A stretch of DNA of 5,585 nucleotides, taken from an uncultured Bacteroidota bacterium (GTDB lineage: Bacteria > Bacteroidota > Bacteroidia > NS11-12g > UBA955). The notes under the pieces were generated by a model, which worked only from the letters and a program-made list of their open reading frames with translations, had not been told where the DNA came from and searched no databases. This document shows positions 1 through 5,585 of this stretch, piece by piece. The translations under genes and the position numbers were made by a program. Positions within the stretch are counted from its first letter, which is position 1. Every line of letters begins with the position of its first letter. The DNA is taken from positions 1-5,585 of the forward strand of contig CAJBKH010000187.1 of NCBI GenBank assembly GCA_903953615.1. The letters run 5' to 3'.

Positions 1-2694
1 ACTTAATTCAATGATTGGATTTCTCTCTGGCGACTTATATTTAATTGCATTGGTTAACAAATTTAACAAAATACTTTCGAGGTAGGAAGGCACGAAAAGA
101 ACAACTAAGTTTTCGGGAATATTATTAACAATGCGTGTATTTGAACTAGAAACGATTGCATTAATTCCATTGATTGTTTTTTCTATTTCCTCTTTTAAAT
201 GCAATTCACTTATTTGCATTTCTGTACTATTCTGTATGGTGATGATATCGTTTAAATTTTCGATTGTCTCGGCCAATTTATTAGTACTTGTTTTCAACAT
301 ACCAAATAGTTTTAGTTGTTCTGCAATTTCCTTTTGCATTTCGTAAATATTTACAATACCTATAATATTTGCACTGTGCGAGCGAATATTATGCGAAATG
401 ATATACGCGAAATTTTGAAGTCTATTATTTTGATCATTGGTAACATTGAGTAACCGTTTTAATCGAAGTTCGGCTAAACGCTCCTGTGTAACGTCGTGCA
501 CAACGCCATACAAACCGATTGGGTGACCATTGTTATCATAATCATATCTGCTTTCTGAATTCACAAAGCGCACTTCACCATCTGGGCGAATGATTCGGTG
601 TTGAATCGAAGCATTGCTCGACTTTAATCTTGATTTTCTGATTTCTGCTACAACATAATTGATATCTTCAGGATGAATATATTTCAGCCATTCCTTTAAT
701 GAACGTGTATTCTGATCAGTGGCAAGTCCAAATATCCTGCAGGCTTCGTCCGACCAAATGGCAACCTTCTGTGTCAAATTGAATTCCCAACTTCCGACGT
801 GGGCAATAGCTTGCGCCTGTTTTAAACGCGACTCACTGTACTCTAATTTATTTTTTATACCAATGAGCTCGTCACCCTTCTTTTTAATTTCTGTAATATC
901 CCTAGCAACGCTTAAAGCAGCATAGATTTCGCCATTTGCATTTTTCAATGGAACAGAATTAGATTCCATCCAACGTTCTGTATTGTTAAGGCCTATTATT
1001 CTAAAATCAATCGTACCTGATTCACCTTTACAAACTTTATTATGCAAATCAAGATAGGCCGCTCTGTCCGCTTCGTGGACAACAGGTAAAAGACTTTTAC
1101 CGGCTACCTCTTCAAAACTTTTTGCTTCAAGCATTTTCAACCCTGCAAGGTTCATTTCGAGCAATTGACCATTTAAATCAAATACTTTAACACATTCGGG
1201 TTCGTTATCTAAAATAGCACTTAAACGCTGTTCTTTCAATAGCAACTGCCTTTCAGCCTCTCTTCTTTCCGTAACATCGTGGTAACTTGAAACGATGGCA
1301 TTGACATTTTCATTGTCCAATAAATTTGTAACTACACCTTCTACCCATACATAATGACCTTCCTTGTGCTTAAAACGGTTGATTCTTGAAAATGGTACAC
1401 CAGGATTTACAAGCACTTGTGCCAATACTTTTTTCGATTCCTCTGCTTGTTCTGGGTGCATTAATTCATATATTGGGTGGCCAATCATTTCATCTGAAGT
1501 GTAGCCGGTAATTTTTTCAATTGCTGGACTATCATATATCACATTGCCATCTTTATCCGATAGGGAAATCAAATCAGAGACATTTTCCACCAAGGCCTTA
1601 AATCTATCGTCAGCGCGCTTTTTACTATCAATATTGGTAAACATATCGATAGAGCCTATGGTTTTTCCGCTCCTTTTTTTATAGGGCGTACCATTGACTA
1701 TAAACCATATTTTTTTACCTGATTTCGATTTTAACAACAATTCAAACTGGTCTGATTTATTCTTTAAGCGCTCTGTTAAACTATCTTTTACAATTTGCTT
1801 TTGCTCCTCATCATCAAGAAAAATTTCGTAGCCTATATAACCCTTAATTTCTTCAAATTCATATTCCAACATTTCACAAAACATTTTATTAGCATACATA
1901 ATGTAGCCTTCAGAATTTACAATGAGTATTCCTTCATTCATGTTCTCTACAATTTGATCCCACTGATGGCGAGGTGAATAATCTAAAAAATTATTTTTTA
2001 AAGATAAAAAAGCTGCAATTGTAAACGTTGTAATTAAAGGTGTAAGAATTGGAATATAATCTAGATTAAACAACAATGGGAATACTGCTTCGGCAATAAT
2101 GCCACCCACTAGCGGCAAGGTAAAACCAATGGCCAATAAAAGCGACTGATTTCTTTGTGCAGTGCTAGCCTTTAAATAACCTAACCAAAGCAAGGTTAAC
2201 ATCATCAGCGCATTTAAACTCAACCAACCATAGATGACAAAATTGGCAATTGTTGGCTCAGGTTTTACGACCCAAAACCAATGTTCAGAAACTTCTAAAT
2301 TGTGTTGATCCTGCCTTGTTAAAATTAACATTAGGCAAATAATCGAAGGCACAAATTGCACTAAAAAAACAATGCCATTTGAAATTCTTTTATACCATGA
2401 AGAGGAACTAATCGTGAACAATACACCATAGGGCACAACGAATAGAGAAAAGGCCATTTCGACCCTGTACCATTCAATGGCCGTTTGTTCGCTAACACTT
2501 AGGCGAACAAAACCATCACCAATTTGCCAAAGTGCCCCCAATAGGACAAATGAACCAAATGCAAAATTTGTTCTATTCTGAGGCAGTTTAATGGATACAT
2601 AAATAAAGATAAAAATATTTATGACCGAGGGGACCAATGAGAGTAAAATAATCTCCCACCGACTAAAATCAAGGTTAAACAATCCTCCACTCAT
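1..2694 (-). CDS. 7TM, four-PAS sensor histidine kinase (3' end outside window)
   Basis: Membrane-bound sensor kinase, expected to autophosphorylate a histidine and pass the phosphate to a response regulator not visible here. I translated the reverse strand from the ATG at 2694 and found 898 codons without a stop to the left edge. About seven hydrophobic segments lie near residues 13-35, 44-62, 76-96, 104-126, 150-173, 184-208 and 213-232, resembling the 7TM N-terminal region of some histidine kinases. Four PAS domains follow at about 243-355, 364-476, 490-603 and 628-738, several ending in PAC-like 'DVTERREAE' or 'DITE' strings; a probable coiled coil lies near 604-628. The H-box is SHNIRSH with His768, and the N-box is NLLTNAIKY with Asn878 and Asn882. 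The G-boxes lie beyond the window. An in-frame TAA at 2706-2704 fixes this ATG as the earliest start; no Shine-Dalgarno is seen. The ligand is unknown. The kinase call is firm; the 7TM family name is inferred. Confidence 0.93.
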   Translation of the reverse strand, partial: MSGGLFNLDFSRWEIILLSLVPSVINIFIFIYVSIKLPQNRTNFAFGSFVLLGALWQIGDGFVRLSVSEQTAIEWYRVEMAFSLFVVPYGVLFTISSSSWYKRISNGIVFLVQFVPSIICLMLILTRQDQHNLEVSEHWFWVVKPEPTIANFVIYGWLSLNALMMLTLLWLGYLKASTAQRNQSLLLAIGFTLPLVGGIIAEAVFPLLFNLDYIPILTPLITTFTIAAFLSLKNNFLDYSPRHQWDQIVENMNEGILIVNSEGYIMYANKMFCEMLEYEFEEIKGYIGYEIFLDDEEQKQIVKDSLTERLKNKSDQFELLLKSKSGKKIWFIVNGTPYKKRSGKTIGSIDMFTNIDSKKRADDRFKALVENVSDLISLSDKDGNVIYDSPAIEKITGYTSDEMIGHPIYELMHPEQAEESKKVLAQVLVNPGVPFSRINRFKHKEGHYVWVEGVVTNLLDNENVNAIVSSYHDVTERREAERQLLLKEQRLSAILDNEPECVKVFDLNGQLLEMNLAGLKMLEAKSFEEVAGKSLLPVVHEADRAAYLDLHNKVCKGESGTIDFRIIGLNNTERWMESNSVPLKNANGEIYAALSVARDITEIKKKGDELIGIKNKLEYSESRLKQAQAIAHVGSWEFNLTQKVAIWSDEACRIFGLATDQNTRSLKEWLKYIHPEDINYVVAEIRKSRLKSSNASIQHRIIRPDGEVRFVNSESRYDYDNNGHPIGLYGVVHDVTQERLAELRLKRLLNVTNDQNNRLQNFAYIISHNIRSHSANIIGIVNIYEMQKEIAEQLKLFGMLKTSTNKLAETIENLNDIITIQNSTEMQISELHLKEEIEKTINGINAIVSSSNTRIVNNIPENLVVLFVPSYLESILLNLLTNAIKYKSPERNPIIELS

Positions 2695-2849
2695 AAATTG
2701 AATTTAAATAAATGTGGTTCAACCCAAAGATGATACGCTTAAATTTTGAATGCGAATTAATTGATGTGATGTTACTTTGCTGCATAGGGATTTAGCGCAG
2801 TAAATTCAATAGATGGATTAATTTAGAACATATTTTTACATACAATTTC

Positions 2850-2880
2850 CAAATTTAGTATCAATTTAGAATGGGAAAAA
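2850..2880 (-). promoter_or_regulatory. Candidate Bacteroidota-type promoter for the kinase gene
   Basis: On the minus strand, 2857-2850 reads TAAATTTG, an exact match to the Bacteroidota -7 consensus TAnnTTTG. At about the expected 19-bp distance upstream (2880-2877) there is TTTT, three of four matches to the -33 TTTG element. It is the only exact -7 match I found on this strand in the intergenic region. It would start transcription near 2843 and leave an untranslated leader of roughly 150 nt. In such AT-rich sequence chance matches are common, so this is tentative. Confidence 0.35.
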
Positions 2881-2928
2881 CCGTGCATTTAATCCAAAAT
2901 ATTTTCAGGAGCCTATTACTGAAAACAC

Positions 2929-2944
2929 TGAGTATATATACTCA
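2929..2944. repeat. 16-bp perfect palindrome, candidate operator
   Basis: TGAGTATATATACTCA is a perfect inverted repeat with no spacer. The half-site TGAGTATA recurs in direct orientation at 2946-2953, and ATTGAGTA (2944-2951) has its exact complement TACTCAAT at 2979-2986. Repeated half-sites of this kind resemble a dimeric regulator binding region. Its centre lies roughly 90 bp upstream of the transcription start inferred for the kinase, a position that would suit an activator. No protein is known to bind it from this sequence alone. Confidence 0.5.
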
Positions 2945-3027
2945 TTGAGTATAAAAACCTATATTATTTCTACTTTGCTACTCAATAATACAAACAGTTA
3001 GAACACGATACTACAACAAATTATAGA

Positions 3028-3044
3028 CAAGTTCCAACAACTTG
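3028..3044. repeat. Short hairpin (6-bp stem, 5-nt loop)
   Basis: CAAGTTCCAACAACTTG pairs CAAGTT (3028-3033) with AACTTG (3039-3044) around the loop CCAAC. Neither strand has a long T-run directly after it, so it is not a convincing terminator. It may be a protein-binding site or a chance structure. Confidence 0.35.
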
Positions 3045-3069
3045 ATTTTCAATAGTTTAAAAATTATTT

Positions 3070-3095
3070 ATTGTGAAAATTCAATTGTGAAAATT
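3070..3095. repeat. Tandem 12-bp direct repeat
   Basis: ATTGTGAAAATT occurs at 3070-3081 and again at 3084-3095, a 14-bp period. The string AAAATTATT also occurs at both ends (3060-3068 and 3090-3098). The period is not a multiple of a helical turn, so this may be replication slippage in AT-rich DNA rather than paired binding sites. Confidence 0.5.
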
Positions 3096-3210
3096 ATTCA
3101 AACACTTAGCAATGTGATTAAATAATCAATTCAAAATAGATTTAAAGTTAGAAAAAATGGGCGGGATTCAAAAGTCAAACGCTACACTTAAACCCTATAA
3201 TAAAAGCGAG

Positions 3211-3594
3211 TTAAAAACCCGACAACCAATCTTTCGCTTTGTTAATATCGGTAAAGAACTTCGCAGGGTAAAAGTCGCGAATAAAGGCAAAATAGAAATT
3301 GGCCACCATTTTTTGTGGGAGTGTATTTACAACTACAGCCTCTGCAATAATCAGGTCCTTTGATGACTTGCTTTTATCTTGCCCATATTGCCTGGCTTCT
3401 TTGGTCATCAATGTTTTTTTACCTGAAACAACCAAGCGCTTTAGCCTACGCCCCGCGACAATCTCATCGCAGTGCGCATCGATAAGTTTGATAGCCTCTA
3501 AATCAATTTGAACCTCATCTTGAAATACCAATTCAAATGTTGATTCATCCAACATTGAAGCAGACTTAATAAAATATTTAGCATCTTGCACCAT
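3211..3594 (-). CDS. SpoIIAA/STAS-like small protein, function unknown
   Basis: A soluble 127-aa protein with no signal peptide or membrane segment. The pattern matches small Bacteroidota proteins with a SpoIIAA/STAS-like fold: alternating strands and helices, a central AR pair (Ala67-Arg68), a hydrophobic strand 'AEAVVVN' (84-90), then a helix 'VANFYFAFIRDFYP' (97-110) and a C-terminal 'KAKDWL' (119-124). The motif of classical anti-sigma antagonists around the phosphorylated serine (D-S-x-G type) is not visible, so an anti-sigma antagonist role should not be assumed. An in-frame TAA at 3606-3604 makes the ATG at 3594 the earliest start; Met14 is a less likely alternative. It lies 118 bp after lepB and 516 bp before a sensor kinase gene, all in one direction. 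The coding call is strong; the fold is from recognition of the pattern; the function is unknown. Confidence 0.8.
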   Translation of the reverse strand: MVQDAKYFIKSASMLDESTFELVFQDEVQIDLEAIKLIDAHCDEIVAGRRLKRLVVSGKKTLMTKEARQYGQDKSKSSKDLIIAEAVVVNTLPQKMVANFYFAFIRDFYPAKFFTDINKAKDWLSGF

Positions 3595-3609
3595 CGATAT
3601 TCGTTATCA

Positions 3610-3617
3610 CAAATATA
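3610..3617 (-). promoter_or_regulatory. Candidate -7 promoter element of the STAS-like gene
   Basis: The minus strand at 3617-3610 reads TATATTTG, an exact TAnnTTTG match. No TTTG is seen at the usual -33 distance. Transcription from here would begin only about 10 nt before the ATG at 3594, giving a very short leader. The surrounding A/T richness makes chance occurrence quite possible. Confidence 0.3.
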
Positions 3618-3671
3618 AAATAAAAAAAACTAAAATTATTGTTTTATTTTTTGCACTTTTATAAAATAAAA
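3617..3671 (-). repeat. Nested A/T inverted repeats after lepB, possible weak terminator
   Basis: AAAATAAAA occurs at 3617-3625 and 3663-3671, and its complement TTTTATTTT lies between them at 3642-3650, so either pair could form a stem. Read in the direction of lepB, the stem 3671-3642 is followed by a T-rich tract at 3630-3617. This could end the dapB-lepB transcript, but the stem has no G or C and would be unstable, so termination is an inference. Confidence 0.3.
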
Positions 3672-3712
3672 TTTATGCCAACTGTGAATTGAAGCTATTT
3701 AAGAACAAAAAA

Positions 3713-5434
3713 CTATTGTATCCCTTTAAACATTCTATTCCATCTTACTTTCACAAACTCGTTGCCATCTGTACCAGGTACAGGGTTTTGCGCATGTTTG
3801 TATTGAATGCTAAAGAAAACAAACAAAGGTTTACCTACAATGTGGTTTTCTGGCACGTAGCCCCAGAATCTTGAATCCAAGGAATTATCCCTGTTATCGC
3901 CCATCATCCAATAGTAATCAAATTGAAACGTGTAAGTTGTTAAAGGCTTCCCATCCATATATGGCGTACTACCTCTTAATTCTAAGTCAGCGTTGCCTTC
4001 GTATATTGAGATGGCCCGCTGATACAAATAGAAATTATCCTTTGTAATCGCTATGGCTTCGCCTCTACGCGGTAAAATGATTGGACCATAATTGTCTTTG
4101 TTCCAAGGAAACTCTTCCATATAATCTGGGAAGGCATTGGCCCCACCAGATTTCAATTGCTTCATATGTTTAATGGTATCCACTTTAAAAACCTGCTTGT
4201 ATTTAGCAGGATTTATATTGTTTTCATCCATCATCACCTGAAGGTTTCTTAAATCAGATCCCAAAGGCAAAGCGTACATGACACCAAGCTTTCTCATGTC
4301 GTCATCAGATAGCTTCATGCTGTCTTTAACACGAATCAAAGCATTGAACTCGCCACCTCCATCGGGTGAATAAAAGCTACCTGTTTTAGGCGCAATGTTT
4401 TGCATGATATTTTCAATTTCAAAATCAGTTTTAAAACGCTCCAAATCATCTTTATTTAAAGCCACACGAATGGTTCTGTTATCAAAATAACCGAAATCAT
4501 AAATGTCGTATTCGTTGGTTAAAACCTCTTCGGTAGGCACCACCGCATTTGGCTTAAATTTAATGATGTAATTGTGTTGAATCTTTGGTGCTTGAAAAGC
4601 GATTTCATCATTGATGTATAAAATGCCATCTTTAATTTGTAGTTTATCGCCAGGTATGCCTACACAACGTTTTACATAGTTCTGCATTTTATCGACAGGA
4701 CGCTCAGTCGGATCTATTTGATCCCATGGCACATTGAATACAACTGGATCATTTCTTTTGATGGTTTGAAAACCTGGCAAACGCATGTAAGGCAAATGCA
4801 AAATATCTGAATAGGCCTTAGCACCTGCTAAGTCTTGGTGGACCAAAGGAAAAGCAATTGGTGTTATAGGGAATCGCGGACCATAATTCATTTTACTAAC
4901 AAATAAAAAATCACCAACCATCATGCTGTCTTCCATCGACGAGGTTGGAATTTTATACGGTTCTAATTGAAAAGTACGTATTAAGTAGGCCACAATAAAT
5001 GCAAAGAAAATGGCATCGGCCCATTCTCGACTTGCACCCCTTTTAGCAGGAATGTATTTTTTTCTAAATGCTGCATCGCGCGCTTGACCTAAATACACCA
5101 CGTCTTTTGCCATGGCCAATTTTGGATAGTAGTAAAACGGAAATAAAACAGCGATGACTTGTTCGATGAATTTTAACTTTCCAAAACTTTCCATCATATC
5201 GATTACCAAACTAAACCAAATGATAATATCAGCGGCAGGCAACAAGGCCCATAGCATCCATGTTTTTGGTCGACCTGTTAATTGTATCCATGGCCAATAA
5301 CAAACAATTGGAAAGAAGGCAAGCCATGCCATTTTAACATTGGCTTTCTTGAAAAGCAAATACAAACCAATGTGCGTCGCAAGGTACAAGGGCACATAAA
5401 AAATCAGAAAATACGTAAGGTTAGTTGGGTTCAT
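3713..5434 (-). CDS. lepB: Signal peptidase I, long Bacteroidota form
   Basis: Inner-membrane serine protease (family S26) that cuts signal peptides from exported proteins on the periplasmic side. Several hydrophobic segments occupy about residues 8-28, 36-54, 59-79 and 88-106; another at 139-153 leads into the catalytic domain. Box B is PTSSMEDSM with nucleophile Ser166. Box D is YVKRCVGIPGD with general base Lys255. Box E is GDNRDNSLDSRFWG (512-525). All key residues are present. At 573 aa it is far longer than the roughly 324-aa E. coli enzyme: it has extra N-terminal membrane segments and about 258 residues between Lys255 and box E, as known for Bacteroidota homologues. The ATG at 5434 is the earliest start because an in-frame TAG lies at 5452-5450; an A-rich stretch replaces a Shine-Dalgarno. 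It follows dapB after 26 bp and is probably co-transcribed. The stop is TAG at 3715-3713. Confidence 0.97.
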   Translation of the reverse strand: MNPTNLTYFLIFYVPLYLATHIGLYLLFKKANVKMAWLAFFPIVCYWPWIQLTGRPKTWMLWALLPAADIIIWFSLVIDMMESFGKLKFIEQVIAVLFPFYYYPKLAMAKDVVYLGQARDAAFRKKYIPAKRGASREWADAIFFAFIVAYLIRTFQLEPYKIPTSSMEDSMMVGDFLFVSKMNYGPRFPITPIAFPLVHQDLAGAKAYSDILHLPYMRLPGFQTIKRNDPVVFNVPWDQIDPTERPVDKMQNYVKRCVGIPGDKLQIKDGILYINDEIAFQAPKIQHNYIIKFKPNAVVPTEEVLTNEYDIYDFGYFDNRTIRVALNKDDLERFKTDFEIENIMQNIAPKTGSFYSPDGGGEFNALIRVKDSMKLSDDDMRKLGVMYALPLGSDLRNLQVMMDENNINPAKYKQVFKVDTIKHMKQLKSGGANAFPDYMEEFPWNKDNYGPIILPRRGEAIAITKDNFYLYQRAISIYEGNADLELRGSTPYMDGKPLTTYTFQFDYYWMMGDNRDNSLDSRFWGYVPENHIVGKPLFVFFSIQYKHAQNPVPGTDGNEFVKVRWNRMFKGIQ

Positions 5435-5460
5435 TTTTATTAAAAAGGTCTATTTATATT

Positions 5461-5585
5461 TTAAAATCCAATAAAGTCGTTCATAGTAAAGACGCCATGT
5501 TTATTTTGCAGCCATTCTGCTGCTAATACAGCGCCTGTTGCAAAGCCTGTGCGACTGTGGGCTATGTGTTTAATTTCAATATCAT
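5461..5585 (-). CDS. dapB: 4-hydroxy-tetrahydrodipicolinate reductase, C-terminal part
   Basis: Only the last 40 codons and the TAA stop (5463-5461) are in the window; the 5' part lies beyond the right edge. The translated tail contains 'HIAHSRTGFATGAVLAAEW' and ends 'GVFTMNDFIGF', matching the conserved DapB C-terminus, in which the arginine and the 'GFATGA' helix belong to the substrate-binding and tetramer domain. The enzyme reduces hydroxy-tetrahydrodipicolinate with NAD(P)H in the cytoplasmic lysine/diaminopimelate pathway, which supplies peptidoglycan precursors. The stop is 26 bp before the lepB start, and a dapB-lepB pair is a familiar Bacteroidota arrangement, which supports both identifications. 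Confidence 0.92.
   Translation of the reverse strand, partial: DIEIKHIAHSRTGFATGAVLAAEWLQNKHGVFTMNDFIGF

Larger units (their letters stand above)
2695..3210. other. 516-bp non-coding region upstream of the kinase gene
   Basis: This AT-rich stretch separates the STAS-like gene from the kinase gene, both transcribed leftward. Stops are frequent in the frames I read and I find no tRNA-like structure or convincing coding frame. It holds a -7-like motif near 2850, a 16-bp palindrome with related half-sites at 2929-2986, a short hairpin at 3028-3044 and a tandem 12-bp repeat at 3070-3095. It is long compared with the 26-bp and 118-bp gaps elsewhere in the window, so it probably carries the control region of the kinase, although a small non-coding RNA cannot be excluded by eye. 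Confidence 0.7.

Noticed and set aside
131..346. Plus-strand open frame of 71 codons, hydrophobic
   Set aside because: It is antisense to the kinase gene across the H-box to HATPase region, where the minus-strand reading shows clear conserved motifs.
719..925. Plus-strand open frame of 68 codons
   Set aside because: Antisense to PAS domains of the kinase gene; no recognisable protein pattern.
1795..1977. Plus-strand open frame of 60 codons with hydrophobic residues
   Set aside because: Antisense to the first PAS domain; the hydrophobic appearance follows from A/T-rich reverse codons.
1..2694. Possibility that the kinase gene is frameshifted or a pseudogene
   Set aside because: Codon-by-codon reading gives 898 sense codons in one frame through all domains to the window edge.
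3203..3240. Inverted repeat AAAGCGA / TCGCTTT around the stop of the STAS-like gene as a terminator
   Set aside because: The 7-bp stem has a 24-nt loop, overlaps the coding end and is followed by only a short, interrupted T-run, so it is not convincing.
3157..3363. Plus-strand open frame of 68 codons starting MGGIQKS
   Set aside because: Most of it is antisense to the STAS-like gene, and its protein shows no recognisable family pattern or hydrophobic periodicity. The opposite strand has the better coding evidence.
3299..3511. Plus-strand open frame of 70 codons
   Set aside because: Lies wholly within the STAS-like gene on the other strand and has no family signal.
3689..3874. Plus-strand open frame of 61 codons
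   Set aside because: Antisense to the conserved C-terminus of lepB, including box E.

Overview
The window comes from an AT-rich bacterial genome, almost certainly a member of the Bacteroidota. Three things point there. The signal peptidase has the long form typical of that phylum, with several extra N-terminal membrane segments and a large insert in the catalytic domain. A dapB-lepB gene pair is present. Shine-Dalgarno sequences are absent before all three visible start codons, while TAnnTTTG-type -7 promoter motifs are present. No finer placement is supported. All convincing genes lie on the minus strand, so the biological order runs from high to low coordinates.

Region by region, in transcription order: (1) 5585-5461 is the last 40 codons of dapB (4-hydroxy-tetrahydrodipicolinate reductase, lysine/diaminopimelate pathway). 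(2) After a 26-bp gap comes a complete lepB (signal peptidase I, 573 aa, 5434-3713) with the Ser/Lys dyad intact. (3) A 118-bp gap, nearly pure A/T, holds nested inverted repeats and a plausible -7 element. (4) 3594-3211 is a 127-aa SpoIIAA/STAS-like protein of unknown function. (5) 3210-2695 is a 516-bp non-coding stretch with a 16-bp perfect palindrome and related half-sites, a small hairpin, a tandem 12-bp repeat and one good -7 motif. (6) 2694-1 is a large membrane-bound sensor histidine kinase (898 residues in the window) that runs off the left edge inside its ATP-binding domain. Its order is 7TM, four PAS domains, an H-box helix and the beginning of HATPase_c.

dapB and lepB probably share a transcript and serve cell-wall precursor synthesis and protein secretion. 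The STAS-like gene and the kinase look like separate accessory signalling genes placed downstream, each with its own probable promoter. Nothing in the sequence directly shows that they act together. The most interesting material is the orphan STAS-like protein, the non-canonical H-box of the kinase and the palindrome cluster upstream of the kinase. No mobile element, CRISPR array, tRNA or rRNA was seen.
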